Origin: Roseiarcus sp963816065
Lineage (GTDB): Bacteria > Pseudomonadota > Alphaproteobacteria > Rhizobiales > Beijerinckiaceae
NCBI GenBank assembly: GCA_963816065.1
Contig: CAWFJG010000007.1
Span: 62,001 to 126,000 of the forward strand
Direction: 5' to 3'
Length of the DNA: 64,000 nt
Part shown: positions 22,121 through 30,872 of the stretch, piece after piece
How the letters are laid out: every line of letters begins with the position of its first letter
How positions within the stretch are numbered: position 1 is the first letter of the stretch
Position numbers and translations under genes: made by a program
Notes under the pieces: model-generated
The model's database searches: none
Told to the model about the DNA's origin: nothing
What the model saw: the letters and a program-made list of their open reading frames with translations, nothing else

Positions 22121-22478
22121 TCAGACGCCGGGCTTGAGGGACGTCAGCGCCGCTTGGACGGCGGAAGAGCTTTGCGCCGCCGAGCTTGTTATCGGCCTGT
22201 AATCGCCATCGCTATCCCTGGTTTGCGAGGTATGGGCGCTCCTGACCTTGTAATCGCCGTCCGGCGCGCGGGCCGTCGCAGCCGTCGACGAAGCCGGGGC
22301 CGAAGCCGCGGTCTTGGCCGACGGCGAGGCTGCAGCGGAAGCTGCCGCAGTCGACGACGAAGCCGGGGCCGAAGCGGCAGTCGCGGCCGCCGACGAGGCT
22401 GACGCCGAAGCCGCCGTCGCAGCCGATGAGGAGGGGGGGAGTGTAGGCAGGGGTGGACGAGATCGCTGCAACCGACAT
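22121..22478 (-). CDS. Ala/Ser-rich low-complexity protein with DGDY motifs, homopolymer frameshift
   Basis: The start ATG at 22478 follows GGAGA. Fifteen residues (MSVAAISSTPAYTPP) lead into a run of seven C on the coding strand (22432-22438). With six C the frame continues through a long Ala/Ser repeat region (SSSAATAASASASSAAATAAS and similar) to RAPDGDYKVRSAHTSQTRDSDGDYRPI and stops at 22121, giving about 118 residues. The paired DGDY-TSQ-DSDGDY ending is a pattern I associate with small Rhizobiales proteins of unknown function. The repetitive GC-rich core makes slippage or sequencing error plausible. Confidence 0.55.
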
Positions 22479-22864
22479 ACGTTCATCTCCGGTCTTACGG
22501 ACTGGACGAGGGCGGGCGCGCCGCTCGGCGTGGATCGGGCCGCCAGGGGACACTCAGTTTTGATCTGACCGGAGAGAGCGGCGTCATGCCTCTGCCGCAT
22601 GACGCTCGGCAGTCTGTCCGTGACGCGGACAATACGCTTGCAGTCATGAAGAATGTCCTTCGACGAACGTCGAAACACCGTTTTGAGAACGGTTCATTCA
22701 CCCCGCGGCTTTGTTCGCGAGGACTGACTGCAGTTGTGCCAATTCCAAGATCGCCTGTTACCCGATCTTGCCGCCGCCTCCGTACGTATTGCTTGCTTGT
22801 CCGCGGTGCGCCAGCTTTTGCACGAAGACGATGGCCGGCGCAGGCGCCGGTCATCGTCTCGTCG
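22479..22864. other. Intergenic region without recognised gene
   Basis: This 386-base stretch lies between two leftward genes. The frames on both strands show no motif or ribosome site I trust. It presumably contains the promoter of the Ala/Ser-rich gene on its left side. Confidence 0.4.
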
Positions 22865-23455
22865 TCACATCATGCCCATCGGCCCCCAGAGCATCTGGTC
22901 CGCACTCTTCTTCTGGTCGGCGCTCAAGGCGTCGTAGAGCGGCTTGAACGCCTTGCTCGCCGCCTTCAGCGAATCGAGCTGCGCGGCCATGAACTGCTCA
23001 TGGAGGTCCATCCGATCAGGCAGGCTGAGGCCCCCGGCGCCCCGCGAGCCCATCATCGCCGTGCAACGGTCCTGCATGCCCTGTGCGCTGTCGCGCGCCG
23101 CCTCCGCGTAGGGCTTCCACAACGGCTCCTGCGCGTCCGTGATTTTCAACTCGGCCTTGAGATAGGCGAGCCTTCCATCCATGTGGCCCGCCATCGAGGC
23201 GCACATCCCCGGGCCGAAGCCGCCTTGCCCCATCATTCCGGGGCCCATGCCGCCCGGTCCCATCATCCCTCGCCCTCCAAACCCCCAACCGCCCATCATG
23301 GAGCCATAGCCCGGCACAGCGGGTTGGGCCTCCTTGCCGGTCTGGTCGGATTGCGCGGCCGGCGAATTCGTCTGGGCCAGGCCGACGACCGACCCGACGG
23401 AGACGATTCCCGCGAGCGCGAGAGCAGGGATTGCGAAACGATTGATCATTGACAT
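22865..23455 (-). CDS. Spy/CpxP-like periplasmic protein (LTXXQ family)
   Basis: The 196-residue protein begins with a signal peptide (FAIPALALAGIVSVGSVVGLAQ). Then comes a Met/Gly-rich segment (GMMGPGGMGPGMMGQGG), followed by two helical LTXXQ-type units (AYLKAELKITDAQEPLWKPYAEA and LYDALSADQKKSADQML). Spy/CpxP relatives are periplasmic chaperones or modulators of envelope stress, often tied to metal resistance. The Met/His-rich linker suggests copper or similar metal contact, but this is inference. Confidence 0.82.
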   Translation of the reverse strand: MSMINRFAIPALALAGIVSVGSVVGLAQTNSPAAQSDQTGKEAQPAVPGYGSMMGGWGFGGRGMMGPGGMGPGMMGQGGFGPGMCASMAGHMDGRLAYLKAELKITDAQEPLWKPYAEAARDSAQGMQDRCTAMMGSRGAGGLSLPDRMDLHEQFMAAQLDSLKAASKAFKPLYDALSADQKKSADQMLWGPMGMM

Positions 23456-23604
23456 GTCGATCTTCCTTTATTTGAGAGTCCTAGGCCACGGCGGCGCGCC
23501 TGAACGACCAACGACCCAGGATGAGCTCTCCGGTTTGGAGGCGCTGTTCGAGGCGCGCTTCGCGCCGACTGCGCCAAAGGCGGAGGCCTGGCCCGACGTC
23601 GGCG

Positions 23605-24023
23605 TCAAAGGCCGAGCCAGCGTGGCGGTCGCTCCTCGGGCGGCCGGGTCGTCCCGGCCGCGGCCATCGCGCTGGCGATCGCCAGATTGTCGCCCGAAAT
23701 CCCCGGGATGGGGAGACCGATCAGCGCCGGCGCGACCAAGCCGCCGGAACAGTTCGGGCAGTGGTCGCAAGAAGGGCGCAGCCGACGCCGTCCGCGCCGC
23801 AACGCTCTTGGCTCCCGCTTGCGGCTTGTCCGGCGGCCACGCCGGTGGAACTCCCGGCTTCAGCCGACTGCGGGCTCGACTGAGCGTGAAGCCAGTATGG
23901 GAATCCACCGCGAGTGAAACTGGCCTCTCCCGCGAGAACGAACGCGATCATCAGGAGGAAACCGGCCGCCACGGCCGGCAATGTCGTGTGCGCCAGCACT
24001 CGGCTGGAGCCGCGCCAACGCAT
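23605..24023 (-). CDS. Small membrane/secreted protein with CxxCPxC motif, frameshifted
   Basis: The frame from ATG 24023 encodes a hydrophobic N-terminal segment (AVAAGFLLMIAFVLAGEASF) and runs to GADGVGCALL near 23790. The +2 frame then reads CDHCPNCSGGLVAPALIGLPIP and stops at 23605 (ending EERPPRWLGL). Joining the two gives about 139 residues. One helix plus a CxxCPxC cluster and a Pro-rich end recalls DUF2946-type metal-homeostasis proteins. The downstream neighbour is the Spy-like gene, which is compatible with a metal or envelope theme. The assignment is tentative. Confidence 0.4.
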
Positions 24024-24357
24024 CCTACACGCCCCCGCGCGAGACTGCTGCGCTCGCCCGGATGCCGGGCGCGCGCATGAGCTCTATGAAACCTCGAGGC
24101 GCGACGCGCTTCGCGCCCGGCGCACGTATACATGCGACGCAGTCCATGTGCGCCACCTCCGACCAGGCGCCGCCCCCCCCGCCTTGCTCGCCGTACGCAC
24201 GACGGAAGCGCTTTTCCGGGCTCGCCACAAGCGGACTCATTGCCGCAGCGACGATTAGCCCTTCACCCCTCTCTCCTGCATCGTGCCGCCCCTTTCCATC
24301 ATCCCGCCGCGCTCAAAGAAACGTCGTCGCGCGCGGCGACAACTTCTATTGCATGGG

Positions 24358-24888
24358 TCAGCGCGAGCCTCCGCCGCTCCCGGCCCCGACAAGCGCGGCG
24401 GGAGTGCGGTCGCCCCTGTCCTCGTCGTCCGCCGGGAGCGCCGGCGCCTCGAAGGCGGTCGGCGCTTGCAGGGCCGCCAGCGCCACCGGGGCCGCGAGCG
24501 CATCCGCCTCAGCCGAAGCCCGCCCCCGCGCCAGCGTCAGCGCCAGGCCGTGGTAGCGGTCGTATTCGCGGGTGATCTTCAAGACCCGGTCAACCGCGGC
24601 CATATTGCCGTCCTTCATCGCGGCATAGGCGACCAGCATCATTTCGTTGAGTCGGGCGATCTGGACGGCGATGAAAGCCTCGGTCGGCTCCGGCGTGCGA
24701 CGGGCGACGACGCAGGCGACCCGCTCCCGCGCGCGCCTGAGCGACAGACCCTCGCGCAGGGCGATCTCGTCGATGGTTTCGCCGTGCGCCAACGCCCGGA
24801 CGATCCGCATGTCGCGCAGCGCCGTCGCCCGCTTGGTCGCCCGCTTGCGCCTCGGCTTCGCCGTGCAGCCCTGAACCTCGTTGCCCAT
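24358..24888 (-). CDS. Orphan phage terminase small subunit-like protein
   Basis: The 176-residue protein has a helix-turn-helix region (ALAHGETIDEIALREGLSLRRARERVACVV) and then IARLNEMMLVAYAAMKDGNMAAVDRVLKITREYDRYHGL. The same block occurs in the TerS-like gene at 40660 (IARLENFCVALMDRVDAGELAAIDRMLKILDRLDRYHGF), so the two are homologous. The C-terminal 50 residues are Ala-rich and low complexity. No terminase large subunit follows, so this is an isolated relic or a repurposed copy. It is divergent from a small Cys-containing gene at 25014. Confidence 0.7.
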   Translation of the reverse strand: MGNEVQGCTAKPRRKRATKRATALRDMRIVRALAHGETIDEIALREGLSLRRARERVACVVARRTPEPTEAFIAVQIARLNEMMLVAYAAMKDGNMAAVDRVLKITREYDRYHGLALTLARGRASAEADALAAPVALAALQAPTAFEAPALPADDEDRGDRTPAALVGAGSGGGSR

Positions 24889-24920
24889 GATCGCGTCCTT
24901 TCTCTATCCTGAAAGCCACC

Positions 24921-24950
24921 ATAGCACATATTTGACTTTTCCGAAAGCAA
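24921..24950 (-). promoter_or_regulatory. Possible promoter of the orphan terS-like gene
   Basis: Reading leftward, TTGCTT (24950-24945) is followed after 18 bases by TGCTAT (24926-24921) and then GGTGGC. The sequence after the -10 resembles the CATAGTTGG seen at the two phage promoters at 40.5 and 46.5 kb, but the match is weaker. Confidence 0.35.
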
Positions 24951-25013
24951 ATGCTACCCGCGCTTCGGTCGGAACTCGGCGCAGGGGGCGCCGACCCTCA
25001 GGAGGAGACGGCG

Positions 25014-25304
25014 ATGTTCGATCCGATTCAGGCGGCGGAGTGGGTGACCGCCGGGCGCGCGGTGGTGGAACTGATGCGTTCGGCGTCGGCGCTCATGCCC
25101 AGGGGCCGCGACCGCGAAGCCATCGCCAGGCGCCTCGACGAGGCGGACCGGGCGCTCGAACTCTCCAACGCGAAGCTCGCGCGCGACCTCGGCTACCCGC
25201 TGTGCCGCTGCGCCTTCCCGCCAAGGCCGATGCTCTGGGACAACGCCCGCGCCGCCTTCGTCTGCCGCGAGCCGGGCTGCGGGCGGGCGGAGTTTTCCGC
25301 GTGA
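25014..25304 (+). CDS. Small protein with C-terminal putative zinc site
   Basis: The ATG at 25014 follows AGGAGGAG. The 96-residue product starts MFDPIQAAEWVTAGRAVVELMRSA, has a charged helical middle and ends with CRC at about residues 66-68 and CREPGC near the end, a possible Cys4 metal knuckle. I do not recognise the family. It lies divergent to the orphan terS-like gene, about 125 bases apart, which suggests it belongs to the same prophage remnant. Confidence 0.6.
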   Translation: MFDPIQAAEWVTAGRAVVELMRSASALMPRGRDREAIARRLDEADRALELSNAKLARDLGYPLCRCAFPPRPMLWDNARAAFVCREPGCGRAEFSA

Positions 25305-25464
25305 GCGCCCGGCGAGAACGCGCCGGGGCCAACCTGACGCCGGCGAGCATTCGGAATGGATATGGTCGGAGGGGACCTTTCCCAAGCGACCTGTCCGCGC
25401 AGTTGCCGATGGCAATCTCGGACCCCAAGCTGGCCGTTGCGATGGCGTCGAACAGGGGTTGCGG

Positions 25465-25712
25465 ATGCGACAAATCCATTTCAGCGGCATGGCGGTCGCT
25501 GCGATCGCGCCCCTCCTCGTTGCGCTCGGCGGATCGGCGCAGGCCAAGACCGGTTCGGAACGATTGCAAGTCTGCGACGGCTACTGCGCAAAGAGTATGG
25601 GCGACTCTCCGGCCTGCCATGCGAAATGCCGCCGGTTCCATCAGGAATGCGTGGCGAGCGGCCGCTGGCAAAGCAAGTCGCCGCCAAGCAATGCGGATTC
25701 GTCCGGCAGTAG
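25465..25712 (+). CDS. Secreted Cys-rich small protein, probable frameshift near the end
   Basis: After a signal peptide (GMAVAAIAPLLVALGGSAQA) the protein has VCDGYCAKSMGDSPACHAKCRRFHQECVASGRW, six cysteines in a pattern suited to disulfides. The open frame continues without character to 25821. The alternative frame from about 25675 reads KQVAAKQCGFVRQ and stops at 25712, adding a seventh Cys in a plausible position, so I end the gene there. Likely periplasmic; function unknown. Confidence 0.5.
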
Positions 25713-25888
25713 AGGAGCCCACCGACCTCAGGCGCCGCTCCTTCGCCAGGAAAGTCCGATCCGGTTGTTCCAAAATTGGACACGGGAGACGCCGGCAAGC
25801 TCCTTGCAGAGTCTTCAGTGAAGCCCGGACGGGAGCGGCGAGGGCTTCGAACGGGCAGGCGATCGTTCGATCGTCGGTTGAGGTTGAT

Positions 25889-26152
25889 ATGCCCAACCTG
25901 ATCTTATTGGGGAGTCTCGCACTCGTCCTCTTCGGCCTTGCAGCGGGGTTAGCCGACGTCAGCGCCGGCATGACCAGCGGGGTGTGGCGTCCAGAAACTC
26001 TTGGCGACTGGCTCAAGAGCGCTCAGATCGAAGGGCTTCAAGACCATTTGCCTCAGGACACGGCGGCTGTCCTCGACAATATTCCTCTTTCTCTCGCCGC
26101 TTTATGCGCCGCAGCGCTGATCTACCTTCTGGCGCCGGCGTCCAGAGGCTGA
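25889..26152 (+). CDS. Small membrane protein with helices at both ends
   Basis: The 87-residue product MPNLILLGSLALVLFGLAAG has an N-terminal helix (residues 3-25) and a C-terminal helix (LSLAALCAAALIYLLAPA). The polar middle holds GVWRPETLGDWLKSAQ. I recognise no family. The start follows GAGGTTG, a weak ribosome site. The reading frame upstream of this ATG is open but carries no sensible protein. Confidence 0.5.
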   Translation: MPNLILLGSLALVLFGLAAGLADVSAGMTSGVWRPETLGDWLKSAQIEGLQDHLPQDTAAVLDNIPLSLAALCAAALIYLLAPASRG

Positions 26153-26156
26153 CCAC

Positions 26157-26203
26157 GTCCCATTTCGGGACATGGGCGTCTGAAAGCCGTCCCGTTTCGG
26201 GTC
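26157..26203. repeat. Two short TTTCGGG hairpins
   Basis: GTCCC-ATTTC-GGGAC (26157-26171) and GTCCCGTTTCGGGTC (26189-26203) are consecutive small inverted repeats just after a stop codon. They share CGTCCC-(A/G)TTTCGGG and are 32 bases apart. Lacking T-runs, they are not classical terminators; they look like a two-unit intergenic repeat. Confidence 0.45.
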
Positions 26204-26357
26204 ACGCCTCGAACTTGTCCACCTTGCGCCGCGCGACGCAGCCGCGCTGACCCGCCTCCTCCTACGGCTTGCGGCCCTGCAGGGAATCAGTCATCAGCGT
26301 CAACCCAATTTCAGGCCGCGTCGGGCTTTCCGTCGCGCCGCCATCGGAGCCCTATCC

Positions 26358-26853
26358 ATGATCGTTCGCGTCCGCTTGTTTCGCCTCCCGAGCGCGCTGG
26401 CGGCGCTCGCGTTCGCCGCGGGAGCGGTCGGCGGGTGCGCGATGAAATCCGATCCCGACCGAGGTTCCGAACGCCCAGACGATCGCCGGGCTCGAGCCGT
26501 CGGGCCGCGTCGTCATGACGGAAGTGTTCGCCGGCGGCGCGGGCGTCGGCACGGGCGCGCTCGCCTTCCGGGGAAAGACCTATCCGTTCAAGTTGATCGG
26601 CACGGTGGTCGGGCCGGGCGCGGTGGAGAAGCTCGACGTCGCGGGCGAAGTCTACAAGCTCGACGACATCAAGTCGTTCTCGGGTCCTTACTCGCAGGGG
26701 ACCGGCGGCATCGGCCTCGAGACCTCCGGCAAGGGCGAGCTTTGGCTCGAGAACAAGGCGGGCGTCGTCATGCACCTGACCGGAAGCCAGACCGGGGCCG
26801 CGCTCAGCCTCGGACGCGACGAGATCCTGATCGAGGTCGAAAAGGCGAAATAG
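26358..26853 (+). CDS. Small lipoprotein, single frameshift
   Basis: The N-terminus from ATG 26358 is a lipoprotein signal: LPSALAALAFAAGAVGGCA with the lipobox Cys. After about 35 residues the frame changes near 26465-26475 (one extra base). The second frame reads EVPNAQTIAGLEPSGRVVMTEVFAGGAGVGTG to the stop at 26853. The composite has about 164 residues. The mature part includes YPFKLIGTVVGPG and LWLENKAGVVMHLTGSQTG, a beta-rich domain I have seen only in uncharacterised alphaproteobacterial proteins. Presumably outer-membrane or periplasmic. Confidence 0.6.
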
Positions 26854-26913
26854 GCGGCCGCTTATGGCGATGAGCTCCCAGACCTTGCCGATTTCGGCCA
26901 CACCTTCGGACGC

Positions 26914-27669
26914 ATGGCCGAGCAGATCCTGCTGCGCCGCCAGCGCAGCGACGAGATGGCGAGCGGGGCGGCGATCCAGCGCGCGCTCCTGTCCAAGCCC
27001 GAGGACTTCGCCAACAGCACCGGAGTCGATGCGAATGCGACGATGAAGGCGGCGCGCGACGTCGGCGGCGACTGGTTCGAATTGGTCGCGCTCAACGACG
27101 GGCGGGTCGCCGTCGGCGTCGGGGATGTCTGCGGCAAAGGCGTTCCGGCGGCGCTCTTCACCGGCATCACCAAGACGCTGATCCGCATCAACCTGCGCGA
27201 GAGGCCCGACCTTCCCGGCGCCATCCTCAAGGCCAACGCCTATCTCCCCAACAACAACACCGCCGAATTGTTCGCGACCCTGCTCTACGCGGCCTTCGAT
27301 CCGAAGAGCGGCGAGGTCGAGATCGTGAGCTGCGGCCACCTGCCGGCGCTGATGCGCCGAAGCGGCGGCGCGATCGAAAAGCTCTCGGGGGGCGGCCTTC
27401 CGGTCGGGCTGTTCGAAGAACTCAAGCCGAAAACGCTGCGCACGGAAATGGTCCCGGGCGACCTGCTGTTTCTCTACACCGATGGAGTGACCGAAGCCGA
27501 GAACCAAGTCGAGGCCGAGTTCGGCGAGGAGCGGCTCGCGGAACTCCTGGCTACGGGAGAGGTCTGCAAGGCGGCGGCGTGGATCGCACGCGTCGAGGCC
27601 GCCGTGCGTGCGCACGCCGGCGGGAGGGCGCAATTCGACGACAACACCTGCGTGGCGCTGGCGCGATGA
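26914..27669 (+). CDS. PP2C/SpoIIE-type serine phosphatase (RsbU-like), probably truncated at the N-terminus
   Basis: The 251-residue protein contains a SpoIIE-family PPM phosphatase domain: AAIQRALLSKP, DVGGDWFELVALNDGRVAVGVGDVCGKGVPAALF (metal-binding Asp residues), FATLLYAAFDPKSGEVEIVSCGHLPALM and FLYTDGVTEAEN. Such enzymes dephosphorylate anti-anti-sigma or similar regulators. Upstream of the ATG the same frame reads GDELPDLADFGHTFGRM, which looks like the end of a HAMP domain. The sensory and membrane half is therefore probably missing and the gene may be a truncated receptor. The lipoprotein gene ends 60 bases upstream. Confidence 0.85.
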   Translation: MAEQILLRRQRSDEMASGAAIQRALLSKPEDFANSTGVDANATMKAARDVGGDWFELVALNDGRVAVGVGDVCGKGVPAALFTGITKTLIRINLRERPDLPGAILKANAYLPNNNTAELFATLLYAAFDPKSGEVEIVSCGHLPALMRRSGGAIEKLSGGGLPVGLFEELKPKTLRTEMVPGDLLFLYTDGVTEAENQVEAEFGEERLAELLATGEVCKAAAWIARVEAAVRAHAGGRAQFDDNTCVALAR

Positions 27670-27738
27670 GTGGACCCGCGCCGGGCGCGCCCAATGGGGT
27701 CCCTTTGCGAACGGCGTCCGGACGCGGCCGCTAAGCCC

Positions 27739-28392
27739 TCAGAACTCGACTTCCAGCTCCTCGATCTGATCCTCTTCGGCAAGCGCCCCTTCGCGCCATT
27801 CCTTCATCGCGGGCAGGTCCCAGATTCGGTCGGCGTAGGCTCCGAGCGCGCCGTCGAGCTTGACGCCGTAGGTCCGGAACCGGCTGACGACCGGGGCGTA
27901 CATCGCGTCGGCCATTGATATCTTGTCGAACAGGAACGGGCCGCCGTAAGCCTCCAGGCATTCGCGCCAGATCGCCTTGATCCGCTCAATGTCGCCGTGC
28001 GCCTTCGACCAGATCTTGAAATGCGGAATTTCGGCCTTGATGTTCATCGGCAGCGCCTGGCGCAGCGAGACGAAGCCGGAGTGCATCTCGCCGCAGATCG
28101 ACCGGCAATGCGCGCGAGTCGCCTGATCCTTCGGCAGAAGGGCTGCTTTCGGCGCGATTTCGTTCAGAAATTCGCCAATCGCCAGCGTGTCCCACACCCG
28201 GATGTCGTTGTACGTCAGGCACGGAACGAGAATGGATGGAGACAGTAGCAGGATTTCGGCGCGCGCGTCCGCGTCGTCCGGCGCGACGACCACCTCATCG
28301 AACTCGATTTTCGCCAATTTCGCCATCAACCAGCCGCGCAGCGACCAGGAAGAATAGTTTTTGCTGCTGATCGTCAGCGTTGTGCGTGGCAT
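27739..28392 (-). CDS. Glutathione S-transferase family protein
   Basis: The 217-residue protein begins MPRTTLTISSKNYSSWSLRGWLMAKLA, the thioredoxin-fold N-domain with the Ser-rich active-site segment common in bacterial GSTs. It continues SILVPCLTYNDIRVWDTLAIGEFLNE (cis-Pro and glutathione-binding region). The all-helical C-domain follows, ending LEVEF. I use the ATG at 28392 (AGGTGA upstream); the longer frame to 28599 adds a non-homologous basic leader. GSTs conjugate or reduce electrophiles with glutathione. It is divergent from the PHA depolymerase gene. Confidence 0.88.
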   Translation of the reverse strand: MPRTTLTISSKNYSSWSLRGWLMAKLAKIEFDEVVVAPDDADARAEILLLSPSILVPCLTYNDIRVWDTLAIGEFLNEIAPKAALLPKDQATRAHCRSICGEMHSGFVSLRQALPMNIKAEIPHFKIWSKAHGDIERIKAIWRECLEAYGGPFLFDKISMADAMYAPVVSRFRTYGVKLDGALGAYADRIWDLPAMKEWREGALAEEDQIEELEVEF

Positions 28393-28523
28393 TGTCGCTC
28401 TCACCTGTTGACGGTTTCCTCGCGTCTCTATCAAGTTAGCCGATAGCAAGCGCTGTGCCAAAAGCGAATCGTTTTGGCACGGCGATTGCTCTCGTTCGGG
28501 CGGGAGCGGGGCGGATTCCGGGA

Positions 28524-29738
28524 ATGATGTACGACGCTTATCAGAGAATGGCCGACGCGGGCGAACAGGTCCGAATGTTCGCCGAGAATGCCCAAACAAT
28601 TCTCACGGCCTGGAACGCGAACCCTTTCGCGCCGCCTGTACGGCGGATGGCGGCCTATTACGAGTTGATCGCGCTCGCCGGCTTCACCCATGCGCGACCC
28701 GAGTACGGCATCAACTTCGTCGAGCTTGATGGCCAGAAAATTCCGGTTGACGAGACGACGGTCCACAAGACGCCGTTCTGCGATCTGCTGCGATTTCGCC
28801 GCGAGGGCGGCGCGGACGATCCGAAGATCCTGCTGGTCGCGCCGATGTCCGGCCATTTCGCCACCCTCCTGCGCGGCACGATCCGCACTCTGCTGCGCGA
28901 CCACCAGGTATTCATCACGGATTGGATCAATCCTCGCGACGTGCCGCTCCATCACGGCCCCTTCGCGCTCGCCGACTACACCGACCATCTGATCGACTTC
29001 GTCAATTTCATCGGCGAGGATTGCCACATCGTCGCGGTCTGCCAGCCGACGGTTTCGGCGCTGGTTGCGACCGCGGTGATGGCGCAGGACAAGTCCAACA
29101 TTCAGCCGGCCAGCCTCACCCTGATGGCCGGCCCGATCGACTGCCGCATTTCCCCGACCAAGGTTAACGAACTCGCCAACGATAAGCCGATCGAATGGTT
29201 TCGTTCGAGCATGATCGGCGTGGTGCCAAACAAATGCGAAGGCGCGGGGCGACAGGTCTATCCGGGATTCCTTCAGCTCTGCGCTTTCATGAGCATGAAC
29301 GTCGACCGGCACACGAAGTCCTTCGTGGAAATGTTCCAGCACCGTATGGCGGGCGACGAGGAGAAGGCGGACGCCATCAAGGAATTCTATAAGGAATATC
29401 TAGCGGTCATGGATATGAGCGCCGACTTCTACCTGGAAACCGTCGAGCAGATTTTCCAGCGTAGCCTGCTGCCTCAGGGCCTTATGAAGCATCGGGGCCG
29501 CGTCATCGACCCCCGCGCTATCAAGAAGACGTTCCTCTTGACCGTCGAGGGCGAGCGGGACGACATCTGCGCCGCCGGCCAAACTCTGGCCGCGCAGGAC
29601 CTCTGCTCGGGCCTCAGGCCCTATATGAAGACCCACCACCTGCAGGCCGGAGTCGGCCATTACGGGGTGTTTAACGGCAGGCGTTGGGAGTCGCAGGTCT
29701 ACCCGGTCTTGCGGAACCACATCCAGTCGAGCCGGTAA
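28524..29738 (+). CDS. phaZ: Intracellular polyhydroxyalkanoate depolymerase
   Basis: The product starts MMYDAYQRMADAGEQVRMFAE and is 404 residues long, typical for intracellular PhaZ. VAVCQPTVSALVA contains the nucleophile Cys173 in a lipase-box-like turn. HHGPFALADYTDHLIDFVNFIG and PASLTLMAGPIDCRISPTKVNELA are conserved in the family, and a final GVGHYGVFNGRRW supplies the catalytic His. The enzyme mobilises stored PHB granules. I chose the ATG pair at 28524 because homologues begin with MxYxAYE/Q; the frame is open to 28455. It converges on the aldo/keto reductase gene. Confidence 0.94.
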   Translation: MMYDAYQRMADAGEQVRMFAENAQTILTAWNANPFAPPVRRMAAYYELIALAGFTHARPEYGINFVELDGQKIPVDETTVHKTPFCDLLRFRREGGADDPKILLVAPMSGHFATLLRGTIRTLLRDHQVFITDWINPRDVPLHHGPFALADYTDHLIDFVNFIGEDCHIVAVCQPTVSALVATAVMAQDKSNIQPASLTLMAGPIDCRISPTKVNELANDKPIEWFRSSMIGVVPNKCEGAGRQVYPGFLQLCAFMSMNVDRHTKSFVEMFQHRMAGDEEKADAIKEFYKEYLAVMDMSADFYLETVEQIFQRSLLPQGLMKHRGRVIDPRAIKKTFLLTVEGERDDICAAGQTLAAQDLCSGLRPYMKTHHLQAGVGHYGVFNGRRWESQVYPVLRNHIQSSR

Positions 29739-29766
29739 GGCCCTCCTTCACGCGGAAGGTGACGGA

Positions 29767-29791
29767 TCGAGGGGTCCAGTCAGCCCCTCGA
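29767..29791. terminator. Hairpin between convergent phaZ and aldo/keto reductase genes
   Basis: TCGAGGGG and CCCCTCGA form a perfect 8-base-pair stem with a 9-base loop. The hairpin lies centrally in the 78-base gap between two convergent genes and could act in both directions. There is no T-run, so termination efficiency is uncertain. Confidence 0.45.
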
Positions 29792-29816
29792 CCGATCGCC
29801 TTCTGCGGCGGAAGGA

Positions 29817-30872
29817 TCACCCTTTCAGATAGGGCTTGTGCAACACGAGGTCGGCGGCGTTGAGCCGGTCGTTGGCGGTCCAGGACTGGTGCCAGTAGGG
29901 GTAAATGAGCGGCGGCTGGCTGACCTTGTCGAGCCGTTCCCGCTCGTCGTCCGTCAGCTTCACATCGACGCAGGCGAGGTTGTCGCGGAACTGCGCCTCG
30001 TTGCGTCCGCCGACGATCACCGAAGTTACCGTGGGCCGGCCGAGCGTCCACGCGAGCGCGATCTGCGCCGCCGACACTCCATGCGCCTCGCCGATCGCCA
30101 CAAGCTCGTCGATGATGTTCCAGAGCGCGTTCTCGTCCCGTACGGGCGGCTCGGTCCAGCCGGAAAACTGGCGCGTTCCCTCAGGCGCTGCCTTGTTGCG
30201 CCGGTGCTTACCCGACAGCAGCCCCCCCGCGATCGGACTCCAGACGAGCACGCCGAGACCCTGGTCGGCCGCCACCGGCAACAGTTCGTACTCCGCCTCG
30301 CGCGCCTGCAGCGTGTAGTGGATTTGCTCAGAGACGAACGGGACACGGTGGTCGCGCCGCGCCACCTCCATCGCTTTCATCATGTGCCAGCCGGAGAAGT
30401 TCGAACAGCCGACGTAACGGACCTTGCCCGAGCGTACGAGGCTGTCGAGCGCCTCCATCGTCTCCTCGAGCGGCGTCAGACCGTCCCATTGGTGCAACTG
30501 GTAGAGGTCGATCACGTCCGTGCGCATGCGCTTGAGGCTGGCCTCGCATTCGCGGATCAGATGCCAGCGCGACGAGCCCCGATCGTTCGGGCCGCCCCCC
30601 ATGGGGAAGCGCGCCTTGGTCGCGATCAGCATGCCGGGTTTTCGCGTAGGCATAGCCTCCCCGATCATCTCCTCCGAACGGCCGGCAGAATACATGTTGG
30701 CCGTGTCGATCATGTTGACCCCGGCCTCGGAGAAGATGTCGATGAGGCGGCGCACCTCCTCCAGCGAGACGTCGCCAACCTTGGCGAAGGGGCCCTTCCC
30801 GCCGAAGGTCATGGTGCCCATCGTTAGGACCGAAACTTTCAGGCCCGATCGGCCGAGTTGCCGGTACTCCAT
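29817..30872 (-). CDS. Aldo/keto reductase
   Basis: The 351-residue protein starts MEYRQLGRSGLKVSVLTMGTMTFGG, the usual beginning of the AKR family. The catalytic residues are recognisable: Asp and Tyr in NMIDTANMYSAGRSEEMIG, Lys in MLIATKARF, and His in DLYQLHQWDG. The NADPH-binding C-terminal part contains VTSVIVGGRNEAQFRDNL. It probably reduces aldehydes or keto sugars. The start at 30872 with AGGAC upstream fits homologues better than the open extension to 30911. Confidence 0.92.
   Translation of the reverse strand: MEYRQLGRSGLKVSVLTMGTMTFGGKGPFAKVGDVSLEEVRRLIDIFSEAGVNMIDTANMYSAGRSEEMIGEAMPTRKPGMLIATKARFPMGGGPNDRGSSRWHLIRECEASLKRMRTDVIDLYQLHQWDGLTPLEETMEALDSLVRSGKVRYVGCSNFSGWHMMKAMEVARRDHRVPFVSEQIHYTLQAREAEYELLPVAADQGLGVLVWSPIAGGLLSGKHRRNKAAPEGTRQFSGWTEPPVRDENALWNIIDELVAIGEAHGVSAAQIALAWTLGRPTVTSVIVGGRNEAQFRDNLACVDVKLTDDERERLDKVSQPPLIYPYWHQSWTANDRLNAADLVLHKPYLKG

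Noticed and set aside
24025..24240. 71-codon leftward ORF (MSPLVASPEKRF start)
   Set aside because: It looks partly protein-like and ends just before the CxxCPxC gene, but it has no ribosome site, a poly-G tract in the middle and no family I recognise.
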